42,804 nt of DNA, from positions 1-42,804 of the forward strand of contig DMMZ01000041.1 in NCBI GenBank assembly GCA_003452915.1. Reading direction: 5' to 3'. How positions within the stretch are numbered: the first letter of the stretch is position 1; every line of letters begins with the position of its first letter. The notes beneath the pieces were generated by a model that was given only the letters and a program-made list of their open reading frames with translations, was not told where the DNA came from and ran no database searches. The position numbers and the translations under genes are program-made. The stretch comes from Clostridiales bacterium. GTDB taxonomy: Bacteria; Bacillota; Clostridia; Oscillospirales; CAG-382. Positions 1-7,948 of this stretch are shown piece by piece.

Positions 1-60
1 AAAACAAATGCAAGAACAAGAAAAGGCCCAGCTAAGACAATTGCTAACAAGAAGAAGTAA
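1..60 (+). CDS. rpsM: 30S ribosomal protein S13, C-terminal end (partial)
   Basis: The first 60 bases read in frame as the basic C-terminus of S13 (..NARTRKGPAKTIANKKK) followed by TAA. S13 sits in the head of the small subunit, and its lysine-rich tail reaches towards the P-site tRNA. The start lies outside the window. It is immediately upstream of rpsK with 19 bases between them, the usual order of the bacterial alpha operon, so it is expected to share a transcript with rpsK-rpsD-rpoA-rplQ. Confidence 0.93.
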   Translation, partial: KTNARTRKGPAKTIANKKK

Positions 61-79
61 AAGGAGGGAAACACATTAG

Positions 80-478
80 ATGGCAACGGCACAAAAGAAA
101 ACAATCACAAAGAGAAAGCGCGAGCGTAAAAATATTGAACGCGGTGCGGCACATATCCGCTCAAGCTTTAATAATACTATCGTAACTATTACCGATGTCA
201 ACGGAAATGCACTTTCCTGGGCATCCGCAGGTGAGCTCGGTTATAGAGGCTCTCGTAAATCCACTCCTTTTGCTGCACAAATGGCAGCAGAAACAGCAGC
301 TAAAGCAGCTATGGAGCATGGGCTTAAGACAGTTGATGTTTATGTTAAAGGACCAGGACAAGGAAGAGAAGCTGCAATCAGAGCTTTGCAGGTAGCTGGT
401 CTTGAAATCAGTTTGATTAAAGATGTCACACCCATTCCTCACAACGGTTGCAGACCGCCCAAGAGAAGGCGTGTATAA
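80..478 (+). CDS. rpsK: 30S ribosomal protein S11
   Basis: 132 residues, normal length for S11, a platform protein of the small subunit near the mRNA exit. Recognisable family blocks are the N-terminal HIRSSFNNTIVTITD stretch, the central SAGELGYRGSRKSTPFAAQ stretch, GPGQGREAAIR, and the C-terminal TPIPHNGCRPPKRRRV tail. The ATG is preceded by AGGAGGG at 62-68 with good spacing. It lies between rpsM and rpsD in a tight + strand operon. Nothing unusual is seen. Confidence 0.98.
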   Translation: MATAQKKTITKRKRERKNIERGAAHIRSSFNNTIVTITDVNGNALSWASAGELGYRGSRKSTPFAAQMAAETAAKAAMEHGLKTVDVYVKGPGQGREAAIRALQVAGLEISLIKDVTPIPHNGCRPPKRRRV

Positions 479-503
479 TCTTATTATGAATGGAGGTTAT
501 TAA

Positions 504-1136
504 ATGGCAAGATATACAGATGCAGCATGCAGACAGTGCCGCAGAGAAGGTTGCAAACTCTTTTTAAAGGGCGAAAGATGTTTTTCGGATAAATGTTCTG
601 TAACACGCAGAAATCAAGCTCCCGGACAGCATGGAGCAGGCTCAGGAAGAAAGAGAGTCAAAGAATACGGGTTGCAGCTTCGTGAAAAGCAAAAAGCCAA
701 GAGGTACTATGGCATTCTGGAAAAGCAGTTTAAGAACTACTTTGTCAAGGCAGATAAAAAAGAAGGACAAACAGGCGAAAACCTGTTGACCATGATCGAA
801 AGACGTCTTGACAATGTCGTCTATCGCATGGGTATGGCAGAGAGCCGCAAGGAGGCTCGCCAGCTCGTTTTGCACGGTCATTTCAGAGTTAACGGCAAGA
901 AAATTAACATCCCGTCTTACATTGTAAGCAAGGATGATGTTATATCACTTAAAGAAGGCAGCCGTAAATCTGAAAAAATTAAAATGCTTATCGAGAATAT
1001 CACCGCAAGGACAGTTCCTGCTTGGATGAGTATCGACAAAGAAAATATTGTAACAACAATTACAGCTCTTCCCACAAGAGCGGATGTCGATTTCCCGTTC
1101 GAAGAGCATTTGATCGTCGAGTTATACTCGAAATAA
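504..1136 (+). CDS. rpsD: 30S ribosomal protein S4, zinc-binding form
   Basis: 210 residues. S4 is a primary 16S rRNA binding protein and, in many bacteria, the translational repressor of the alpha operon. Cysteines at 9, 12, 26 and 31 (C-x2-C-x13-C-x4-C) form the zinc site of the C+ form of S4. An S4 RNA-binding domain follows at about residues 97-160 (ERRLDNVVYRMGMAESRKEARQLV). GGAGG precedes the ATG. Some bacteria carry both zinc and zinc-free paralogues; only this copy is visible here. Confidence 0.98.
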   Translation: MARYTDAACRQCRREGCKLFLKGERCFSDKCSVTRRNQAPGQHGAGSGRKRVKEYGLQLREKQKAKRYYGILEKQFKNYFVKADKKEGQTGENLLTMIERRLDNVVYRMGMAESRKEARQLVLHGHFRVNGKKINIPSYIVSKDDVISLKEGSRKSEKIKMLIENITARTVPAWMSIDKENIVTTITALPTRADVDFPFEEHLIVELYSK

Positions 1137-1139
1137 TAC

Positions 1140-1159
1140 GCTCTTTTAATGAAAAGAGC
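1140..1159 (+). promoter_or_regulatory. Intercistronic hairpin between rpsD and rpoA
   Basis: GCTCTTTT (1140-1147) and AAAAGAGC (1152-1159) form a perfect 8-bp stem with a 4-base loop, just before the rpoA Shine-Dalgarno AAGGAGG at about 1170-1176. No U-tract follows, so it is not a canonical terminator. It could be an RNA processing or stability element, or tune rpoA relative to the ribosomal genes. The function is inference. Confidence 0.45.
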
Positions 1160-1185
1160 CGACCTACAAAAAGGAGGTTACTTTA

Positions 1186-2136
1186 ATGATCGAAATCGAA
1201 AGACCGAACATCATCACCGCTGAACTTAGCGAAGACGGAAATCACGGAACTTTTATCATTGAACCCCTTGAGCGTGGTTACGGCATTACACTTGGTAATT
1301 CTCTGAGAAGAGTCCTTTTAAGTTCTCTTCCAGGAGTTGCTGCATCGAGTATAAAGATAGATGGTGTTTTGCACGAAATATCGACTGTTCCAGGCGTTAA
1401 GGAGGATGTCCCCGAAATCGTTCTTAATGTTAAAGGCATTGTAGCCAAGCTTTATAGTCAAAGCGCGAAAACCTGTATTATTGATGTTAGAAGCGGTGAA
1501 ATTACCGCCGGAGATATACAAGTAGATTCTGATATTGAGATTCTTAACCCGGAGCATCATATCGCAACCGTAGACGACGGATACCCATTTTATATGGAAA
1601 TTACCTTCGAACACGGTAGAGGTTATGTTTCATCTGATAAAAATAAACAGTCAATAGAGAACCCGGTAATTGGTGTCATATACACAGATTCGATTTTTAC
1701 TCCGGTCTATAAGGTAAATTATTCAGTTTCAAATACCAGAGTCGGCAATATAACCGACTTCGATAAACTGACGCTTGAGGTTGCCACAAACGGCACTATC
1801 AGCGCAAAAGAAGCTATTTCACTCGCTGCAAAAATATTAAGCGAGCACATAAACCTCTTTATCGAGCTTTCAGCAGAGACAAAGAATACCGAAATTATGG
1901 TTGACAGAGAAGAAACCATAAAAGAAAAGGTTCTCGAAATGACTATTGAGGAGCTTGATATGTCGGTAAGAAGCTTTAATTGCTTAAAGCGCGCAGGTAT
2001 TGACACAGTCGAGGATCTTATAAACCGTACCGAGGACGACATGATCAAGGTCAGAAACCTTGGTAAGAAATCACTCGAAGAGGTTATCCAGAAACTTCAG
2101 TCTCTGGGACTTTCTTTAAGAAAATCAGACGATTAA
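1186..2136 (+). CDS. rpoA: DNA-directed RNA polymerase subunit alpha
   Basis: 316 residues, normal length. The N-terminal dimerisation/assembly domain covers about residues 1-230 (LERGYGITLGNSLRRVLLSSLPG is the hallmark block). A short linker leads to the C-terminal DNA- and activator-binding domain at about 250-310, with helix-hairpin-helix pattern (SVRSFNCLKRAGIDTVEDL, then KVRNLGKKSLEEV). The ATG follows AAGGAGG. It is fourth of five genes in this stretch of the alpha operon. Confidence 0.98.
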   Translation: MIEIERPNIITAELSEDGNHGTFIIEPLERGYGITLGNSLRRVLLSSLPGVAASSIKIDGVLHEISTVPGVKEDVPEIVLNVKGIVAKLYSQSAKTCIIDVRSGEITAGDIQVDSDIEILNPEHHIATVDDGYPFYMEITFEHGRGYVSSDKNKQSIENPVIGVIYTDSIFTPVYKVNYSVSNTRVGNITDFDKLTLEVATNGTISAKEAISLAAKILSEHINLFIELSAETKNTEIMVDREETIKEKVLEMTIEELDMSVRSFNCLKRAGIDTVEDLINRTEDDMIKVRNLGKKSLEEVIQKLQSLGLSLRKSDD

Positions 2137-2195
2137 AATAACGTCTGTTTCCAGATTAACTGAATGCATAAATCTAAAAAAGGAGGCAATGACAA

Positions 2196-2771
2196 ATGCC
2201 CGGAACAAGAAAGTTAGGCAGAAAAACTGACCACAGAATGTCCATGCTCAAAGGTATGGTTACATTTCTGCTTGAGAAAGGTCAGATTGAAACAACAGTT
2301 ACACGCGCTAAGGAAGTTAGTGCGCTTACAGATAAAATGATTACATTGGGCAAAGCAAACACACTTGCTGCAAGAAGACAAGCAATGGCGTTTCTTAAAA
2401 AGGAAAGTGTGGTTGCCAAACTCTTTACACTTATAGCTCCTATATACAGCGAGCGTGAAGGTGGATATACAAGAGTTCTCAAGACCGGTCCCAGACGCGG
2501 TGACGGTGCAGAAATGTCTGTTATAGCTTTAGTAGAAGCAGACTCAGTTTATGCTCCGTTAGATAAAAAAGCAGCTAAAAAAGCAGAGAAAGCTGCTACC
2601 GAGACAAAGACAGAAGAAAAAAAGGCTAAGAAGGCTCCTGAAAAGAAGTCGTCTGTTGAAAAAGCTGCTCCTAAGAAGGTTGTTAAAACTGACGCAACCG
2701 AAAAGAAAGCAACTCCTAAAAGAACTGCAAAGCCGAAGATAGAAAAACCTACCGAGGATAAAGCAGAGTAA
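2196..2771 (+). CDS. rplQ: 50S ribosomal protein L17 with long basic tail
   Basis: 191 residues. Residues 1 to about 115 are a standard L17 core (RKLGRKTDHRMSMLKGMVTFLL, then GGYTRVLKTGPRRGDGAEMSVIAL). The last ~75 residues are a low-complexity Lys/Ala/Glu/Thr tail (AAKKAEKAAT, KKAKKAPEKK, KKVVKTDATEKK) absent from the ~115-130 residue proteins of model bacteria. L17 lines the peptide exit tunnel region of the large subunit. AAGGAGG precedes the ATG. It is the last gene before a strong terminator. Confidence 0.97.
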   Translation: MPGTRKLGRKTDHRMSMLKGMVTFLLEKGQIETTVTRAKEVSALTDKMITLGKANTLAARRQAMAFLKKESVVAKLFTLIAPIYSEREGGYTRVLKTGPRRGDGAEMSVIALVEADSVYAPLDKKAAKKAEKAATETKTEEKKAKKAPEKKSSVEKAAPKKVVKTDATEKKATPKRTAKPKIEKPTEDKAE

Positions 2772-2790
2772 TTACTGTTATAATTAACAT

Positions 2791-2823
2791 AAAAGGATAC
2801 CGGAAAATATACGGTATCCTTTT
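2791..2823 (+). terminator. Rho-independent terminator of the alpha operon
   Basis: AAAAGGATACCG (2791-2802) pairs perfectly with CGGTATCCTTTT (2812-2823) around a 9-base loop, ending in a T-run. It lies 20 bases after the rplQ stop and just before the convergent galE end, so it may serve both directions. Confidence 0.9.
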
Positions 2824-2834
2824 TACATTGTAAG

Positions 2835-3838
2835 TTATTGTAGAGTTACCGCTTTATAACTATCCAAGCACATTTCTTCTATAGTTTTCTTTGCAGTCCA
2901 TCCAAGTTCAGAAAATATACGACTGATATCTGCATAACTTACAGCGACATCACCCGAACGCCTGTTACTAATTTTATATGGAATCTTTGCCCTTGTTACT
3001 TTCTCAAAAATCTGAATAAGTTCAAAAACAGATATTGGTTTACCACGTCCAAGATTATATACTTTAATACCATCGATTTTATCAATATGCTCCATAATTT
3101 TAATGTGACCATCTGCTACATCACAAACGTGGATATAATCACGGACACAACTACCGTCCGGTGTTTCGTAGTCATTTCCAAACACCTCAAAAACAGATAG
3201 CTCTTCTGTTGCTACGTTACATATAAGCGGCATTATATTTGAAGGTAAACCATTCGGGCGATCAGCAAGAAGACCGCTTTTGTGAGCTCCAATCGGATTG
3301 AAATAACGTAAAATAATTATTTTTATATCTTTTTCGGCTTGTGAATAGTCGTTAAGAATCTGCTCGTTATATAATTTTGTCCTTCCGTACGGATTTGTTG
3401 CAGATAGAATATTATCTTCAGAGTAAGGAACCGCACCGCTATTACCGTAAACTGTTGCTGAGGAACTGAAAATTAACTTTTTTATTTTTTTTCACTCATA
3501 CACTTTAAAAGATTTAAAGTACCGGTAATGTTATTATGATAATAATTAAGTGGATTTATTACTGACTCCGAAACCGATTTAAGTGCTGCGAAGTGTATTA
3601 CAACATCTATCTCGTTTTGATTAAAAACATCCTTTAACTTATAATAATCTGTCATATCTACTGTATGAAATTTAAAATCTGATCCGGAAATTTGTTTTAT
3701 TGATTCTATAGTTTTTCTATTACTGTTAATAAAATTATCAAGTCCGATTACGTTATATCTAGATCGGACAAGCTCAACAACAGTATGTGAACCAATATAA
3801 CCGGTAGCACCGGTAACTAGTATATTCAATGTTATCAA
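2835..3838 (-). pseudogene. galE: UDP-glucose 4-epimerase, double frameshift
   Basis: GalE interconverts UDP-glucose and UDP-galactose. The reading frame is broken twice. The N-terminal part (NILVTGATGYIGSHTVVEL, NAD-binding Rossmann fold) stops at TAA after an A8 run at 3483-3490. Removing one A restores ..MSEKNIKKLIFSSSATVYG. A second extra base near 3420-3422 (ACTCTTGAAG instead of ACTCTGAAG) must also be removed to continue ..PYSEDNILSATNPYGRTK, which carries the catalytic Tyr-x3-Lys, through RYFNPIGAH to the normal C-terminus. Repaired length is about 330 residues, the family norm. The best start is probably TTG at 3829 (MNILVTG..), because AAAGG lies 9 bases upstream; the TTG at 3838 touches that site. 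Either a recent pseudogene or an assembly with indel errors. Confidence 0.88.
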
Positions 3839-3853
3839 CCTTTCAAAAATATG

Positions 3854-3873
3854 ATAGTAAATCGATTTACTAT
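3854..3873. promoter_or_regulatory. Perfect 20-bp palindromic operator upstream of galE
   Basis: ATAGTAAATCGATTTACTAT is its own reverse complement over 20 bases. The central CG with flanking AAA/TTT arms is the style of LacI/GalR-family operators. It lies immediately downstream of a TATAAT on the - strand (3875-3880) and upstream of the galE start, where a bound repressor would block galE transcription. The palindrome is seen directly; the regulator family is inferred. Confidence 0.7.
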
Positions 3874-3874
3874 T

Positions 3875-3880
3875 ATTATA
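3875..3880 (-). promoter_or_regulatory. Probable -10 box of galE
   Basis: TATAAT on the - strand, about 45 bases upstream of the galE start. The hexamer at the expected -35 position (TTAATG at 3898-3903) is weak, which fits a regulated promoter. It abuts the palindrome at 3854-3873. Confidence 0.4.
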
Positions 3881-3937
3881 ATATTATTCTATTTGTTCAT
3901 TAACAAGGATACTTTAAATCATTTATATGGATAAATG

Positions 3938-3966
3938 TTGCATTACTGTTGTTTATGATATATAAT
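3938..3966 (+). promoter_or_regulatory. Promoter of the AraC-type regulator
   Basis: TTGCAT (3938-3943), a 17-base spacer, then TATAAT (3961-3966) on the + strand. The predicted transcript would start near 3973, placing the GGAGGG ribosome binding site almost at the 5' end and giving a leader of only about 14 bases. Confidence 0.6.
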
Positions 3967-3986
3967 AAACATGGAGGGTGAGGTTT

Positions 3987-4802
3987 ATGGATAAAGGATT
4001 CAGGATTTCGTATGTTGTCGAAGCAGAACAATCTATGTCGGTACGTGTATATAATATAGGGCATGAGCGATGCAAAAGTAATCAAAAATGGGGACCTGGT
4101 GTGCGTAATTTTTATCTTTTGCATCATGTTATATCCGGAAAAGGCTATTATATAGCAGAAGGAAAACAATATGATATAACAGCAGGAAGTACATTTATAA
4201 TATATCCGGATACAAACATTACATATTATGCAGATAAAGATGATCCTTGGGAATATTACTGGGTAGGTTTTATAGGTAACGATGCGAGGTTAATACTGGA
4301 TATGACTCTTTTTTCACCGAAAAATCATGTGGTTAACTTGGAAGTAAGCATTAAGCTTAAGGAAATTTTAACAAAAATTATGGAATCAAGAGGAAGAGAC
4401 GAATGCTACAAGGTAAAGATGTCCGGATATCTAATGCTCGCACTTTCTTTATTTATAAAGAAAGATAAAGAATCAATAAATAACCTTTCTGCTCTGTATT
4501 GTAAAAAAGCTGCAGAATATATAGCCTATAACTATTATAGAGCAATATCAATTAAGGATATTGCTGACTATATAAGGATCAGTCGCAGTCAGCTTTATAG
4601 AGTTTTTTTACAGTGTTTTAATAAATCACCAATACAATTTATAACCGAATATAGAATTGAACAAGCTTTACGACTGCTTAAAAATTCTAATCTTTCAATT
4701 AATGAAATTGCATATTCTGTCGGTTTTGATGATAATCTTTATTTTTCCAGAGTGTTCAAAAAAATCACCGGTAATTCACCCAGTGGATATAGAAAAAACT
4801 AG
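3987..4802 (+). CDS. AraC/XylS family transcriptional regulator
   Basis: 271 residues from ATG 3987, preferred over the in-frame GTG at 3978 because GGAGGG (3973-3978) overlaps that GTG but is well spaced from the ATG. Residues ~35-110 look like the AraC-type cupin ligand-binding domain (HHVISGKGYYIAEGKQYDITAG, IIYPDTNITYYADKDDPWEYYW). The last ~100 residues carry two helix-turn-helix motifs with the family signature (ISIKDIADYIRISRSQLYRVF and SINEIAYSVGFDDNLYFSRVFK). The YYWVGFIG stretch is common in regulators of carbohydrate genes. It stands alone, converging on the DUF4855 lipoprotein gene; targets are unknown, but the neighbouring glycan-related genes and galE are candidates. Confidence 0.93.
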   Translation: MDKGFRISYVVEAEQSMSVRVYNIGHERCKSNQKWGPGVRNFYLLHHVISGKGYYIAEGKQYDITAGSTFIIYPDTNITYYADKDDPWEYYWVGFIGNDARLILDMTLFSPKNHVVNLEVSIKLKEILTKIMESRGRDECYKVKMSGYLMLALSLFIKKDKESINNLSALYCKKAAEYIAYNYYRAISIKDIADYIRISRSQLYRVFLQCFNKSPIQFITEYRIEQALRLLKNSNLSINEIAYSVGFDDNLYFSRVFKKITGNSPSGYRKN

Positions 4803-4825
4803 GCTGTTACGTTAAAGTAACAGCC
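4802..4825. terminator. Bidirectional terminator
   Basis: GGCTGTTAC (4802-4810) and GTAACAGCC (4817-4825) form a perfect 9-bp stem with a 6-base loop. It directly follows the AraC-gene stop. On the - strand it is followed by TAGTTTTTT, so it also ends the ilvE/DUF3810/DUF4855 transcript. Confidence 0.85.
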
Positions 4826-4845
4826 CATTTTCATATTTAAAATAT

Positions 4846-7800
4846 TTATCCTACAGTTACAGTAACAACAGAATCCTCGGACCAGTCAAGACCTTCTGTA
4901 ATTTTGAAGGTGAAGGTATCGGTTCCTTTGAAACCCTTGTTGGGGTAATATCTGAAGGTACCGTCATAATTTACAGTTACAGAGCCGTTTTGAGCTGAGA
5001 TTGATACAAGCGCTTTTTTAGTAGCATCTGCTTCAAAAAGCTTTCCCTCATAAAATGTATTCTCAGGTGTCGTAACAGTTATATCATCCATTTTGTCAGG
5101 GTAAATATCCAGTGTACCTTTAATAAACTGATAAGTGTAATCATAAATATTTCTTATCTTTGCGCTCTTGGAAATACTGGCTGAATAAAAATCCATTACT
5201 CCTTGATAATACATATGAATACTGCCTGTCATGTATCCGTAATAAATGCCGCCCTTGAGATAATCCATATAACGCTCATAATATACATCATTGTTGAAAG
5301 CTGAGTTGTTAAATTCAATTTCAATACACATATTAAAGAGTTTTATTAAGTCAGCGGTATCTTTAATTCTGCTTTTTGTAGCATCCTTGCTGAAAACATA
5401 ATTTGGCTGTAAACAAACATAATCAAAGCCGTATGACTCCCAGTTATAATAGCCGCTTGCACCGAAATAAGGAATCCAGAATAACTGCGAATCACGTTTG
5501 TGGACAAGCTCACTGACGGCAGGTATTGTCTCGTTGTCGCCTTCAGAGCCATTTATAGTCTCATGGAACCAGTAAAATCCGCAGAACTCAAGGTTTTCGT
5601 AATTACCGGCTTCAAAACGTGTTAGGAATTCGTCCATATACCACTCTACAGCCTTAAGTCTATCCTTGATATTTGCGAGGTTCTCGCTTACACCGTCACC
5701 GTCCACATCACCAAAATTTGTGATAGTTTGTGAAGGATAAAGCAATGTATAATATACTTTTACCTTATAATCAGGTAAACCTAGAGCAGTCTTGGTTTCC
5801 GCAACTGCTTGGTTAAGAGCATCAATATTAATGTTCTCTTTAAAAGCACTGTTTAAAACGTATTCCCAGTCGGTTTTAATTGATTCTTTATATGGCATTC
5901 CGCCTGAAGGTAATGCGCTGACTGTTGGCAGGAATAAATAACCATCATACATTGTATCTTTAATATTGCGGTCTTTATCTAAATAAGCTACATATGTAAG
6001 CAGCACTTCTTTGGTTAAAGGTGCAGTAGTAGCGGTGTGGTAAGCGAGCATAACATCCTTAACACCGCCCAGAACATCTTCGTCCGGTGCAAGCATATTC
6101 CCAGTAGTTTCATCCTTAATTCCCAAGTCAACAGGAGTGGGAGTACCTGATGCGACATATTTTGTACCGAACAATTTTATTTCATCCGTATAACAATGTA
6201 CTCTGACATCAAAAGTAAATCTTGCAAAACGTGCCTGAACCGGCTTTTTTAGAGTAACATTGATTTTTGCTATATCAGTTTCTTTAACTGAAGGAGCATT
6301 TAAAGTCTTAACTGCATACCAGTTAACGCCATCATCAGATAAATACAATGTCAGAATATTGGTAGTAAATATTCCAACCGAATCATAATTCAAGAAATTT
6401 ACTGCAAAGCCTGTAATTGTCGAGCTATGTTCAAGATCGAAATATATATTTCTTGACACACCTCCGTGCATCCTATACCATAATCCGTTCGTATAAGAGG
6501 TATTATTACTCTCTACACCGTCAGTCAGCTTTTTATTTGTTATAAAATCGTTATATTGTGCTTCAGTAGTTTTGTCTAAAATAACACCTGAAGCGATTTG
6601 ATAATCTTTTCCCTGAATAAGGTTAATTTTATTCTTATAATCAGAAGAACCGGCATCCCAATACGTTTTTTCTGTAACCGCAGGAAGGTTTACCGCAGGA
6701 TATACCGAACTACTGCTTATAAAATTCTCATCAGAATATACATAAACCGCAGTTTCCTCGATAAGGAAATACTTACATTCTGTTTTTGAAAGAGTAAAAC
6801 GTATGTATTTTCCTTTTACACCTTGTGTAAGGCTTAAAAGATATGTATAATTTTTTTGTTTTTCATTGGATGTAGCATAAACTCTGCCAACAAGAGTATA
6901 AGTCTCGTTATCGGTGGAAACCGAGATATCAACATAAGCCGGTAGTTTTATATCGGTTGAAGGTCTGTTATACATTGAAAGAGCAAATTCGGCAAGATCA
7001 TTGCGTTCGGATGCAAGTGTAACAGTTAAATCAAGCTGTTCGCCACCTGCATAACCTACCCAAACATCACTCTCGTATGAAGAATCGATATCACTGCCGT
7101 TTGTCAGCTTTATGCCGTCATTTACAAATTCATTATTCGATGGTGCATAAGATGATTGGAATTTGCAGCCTTCGGAAATTAAAATCTTTTTCTTTGTCCG
7201 ATCAACCTGTTCGCCGATTACTTTACTTAAAGCAGATATCCTTTCCTCGTTTGTAAGGTTATCGTTTGCATAAGAATCGTTGAGAAGCTTGAGGTATTCG
7301 AGGGCATCACCTGTGCCTTTGATATCGGCATAAACGGTAAGCTCGTCAAGGAATACCCAAGCACTTGCTTTTTGAATTATAAACTTAACATATCTGCCAT
7401 TTACAGGATTTTCTAGTTCAAGAACACCTTCTTGCATTATTCCCTCTACAGGTGCAGGTTTTACAACAGCTCCCAGGGATGTCCAGCTATCCTTGTTATC
7501 CTTGTCGTCCGATATGTAAACTCTACCTTCTGCCATAGGAGATATACCGGCAACGGTGGTGCTTAAATAGCTTATTGCAAATTTGTAAAGTCTTTTACCG
7601 TCATTCTTTAAGTCTATGATAATACTGGTTGTATTATTATATCCACTCAACTTTGAATCAGTATAGGAAACCGATTCACCTTCAGCAAAAATTCCGTCTG
7701 TGAGCTCACTTGAATATGTATCCTCATATTTCGTATCAGCTTTAACAGATGATTCGTAGCTCTTATTTAAGCTGACAACCGTCGAATGCGAGATCGGAAT

Positions 7801-7929
7801 AATTCCATCTTCGGATACATTTGATTCCCCCGAGATGTCGGATACATCAGAGCTTTCATCGTTTTTGTCGCAGCTTGTAATGGCACTGAGCAGAAAGATA
7901 AAAGCTAAAAAAAGTGCAATTTTCTTCAT
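4846..7929 (-). CDS. Large DUF4855 surface lipoprotein with discoidin-like modules
   Basis: 1027 residues. Residues 1-20 are a lipoprotein signal ending in the lipobox LSAITSC, followed by a Ser/Asp/Glu-rich spacer, so the protein should be anchored outside the membrane. Three beta-rich repeats resembling discoidin/F5-F8 type C carbohydrate-binding modules lie at ~60-200, ~260-395 and ~440-590 (each has a LTDG or LTNG turn, a YVSDD-like strand and a RYVKF/KYIRF/RFARF strand). Residues ~620-940 match the DUF4855 style, with GFYWFHET (Glu near 785) that could be a TIM-barrel catalytic acid, and a calcium-loop-like DVDGDGVSEN near 741. Residues ~945-1027 are a cadherin/Ig-like module (GTFRYYPNKGFKGTDTFTF). 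The likely role is binding or processing of polysaccharide; no activity is established for the domain. Third gene of the ilvE operon, 19 bases after DUF3810. Confidence 0.85.
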   Translation of the reverse strand: MKKIALFLAFIFLLSAITSCDKNDESSDVSDISGESNVSEDGIIPISHSTVVSLNKSYESSVKADTKYEDTYSSELTDGIFAEGESVSYTDSKLSGYNNTTSIIIDLKNDGKRLYKFAISYLSTTVAGISPMAEGRVYISDDKDNKDSWTSLGAVVKPAPVEGIMQEGVLELENPVNGRYVKFIIQKASAWVFLDELTVYADIKGTGDALEYLKLLNDSYANDNLTNEERISALSKVIGEQVDRTKKKILISEGCKFQSSYAPSNNEFVNDGIKLTNGSDIDSSYESDVWVGYAGGEQLDLTVTLASERNDLAEFALSMYNRPSTDIKLPAYVDISVSTDNETYTLVGRVYATSNEKQKNYTYLLSLTQGVKGKYIRFTLSKTECKYFLIEETAVYVYSDENFISSSSVYPAVNLPAVTEKTYWDAGSSDYKNKINLIQGKDYQIASGVILDKTTEAQYNDFITNKKLTDGVESNNTSYTNGLWYRMHGGVSRNIYFDLEHSSTITGFAVNFLNYDSVGIFTTNILTLYLSDDGVNWYAVKTLNAPSVKETDIAKINVTLKKPVQARFARFTFDVRVHCYTDEIKLFGTKYVASGTPTPVDLGIKDETTGNMLAPDEDVLGGVKDVMLAYHTATTAPLTKEVLLTYVAYLDKDRNIKDTMYDGYLFLPTVSALPSGGMPYKESIKTDWEYVLNSAFKENINIDALNQAVAETKTALGLPDYKVKVYYTLLYPSQTITNFGDVDGDGVSENLANIKDRLKAVEWYMDEFLTRFEAGNYENLEFCGFYWFHETINGSEGDNETIPAVSELVHKRDSQLFWIPYFGASGYYNWESYGFDYVCLQPNYVFSKDATKSRIKDTADLIKLFNMCIEIEFNNSAFNNDVYYERYMDYLKGGIYYGYMTGSIHMYYQGVMDFYSASISKSAKIRNIYDYTYQFIKGTLDIYPDKMDDITVTTPENTFYEGKLFEADATKKALVSISAQNGSVTVNYDGTFRYYPNKGFKGTDTFTFKITEGLDWSEDSVVTVTVG

Positions 7930-7948
7930 TTAATTTTCCTCATATTTT

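Noticed and set aside
3476..3492. Programmed frameshift or phase-variable switch in galE
   Set aside because: The A8 tract alone would fit, but a second uncompensated indel at about 3421 makes a regulated switch unlikely; pseudogene or sequence error is simpler.
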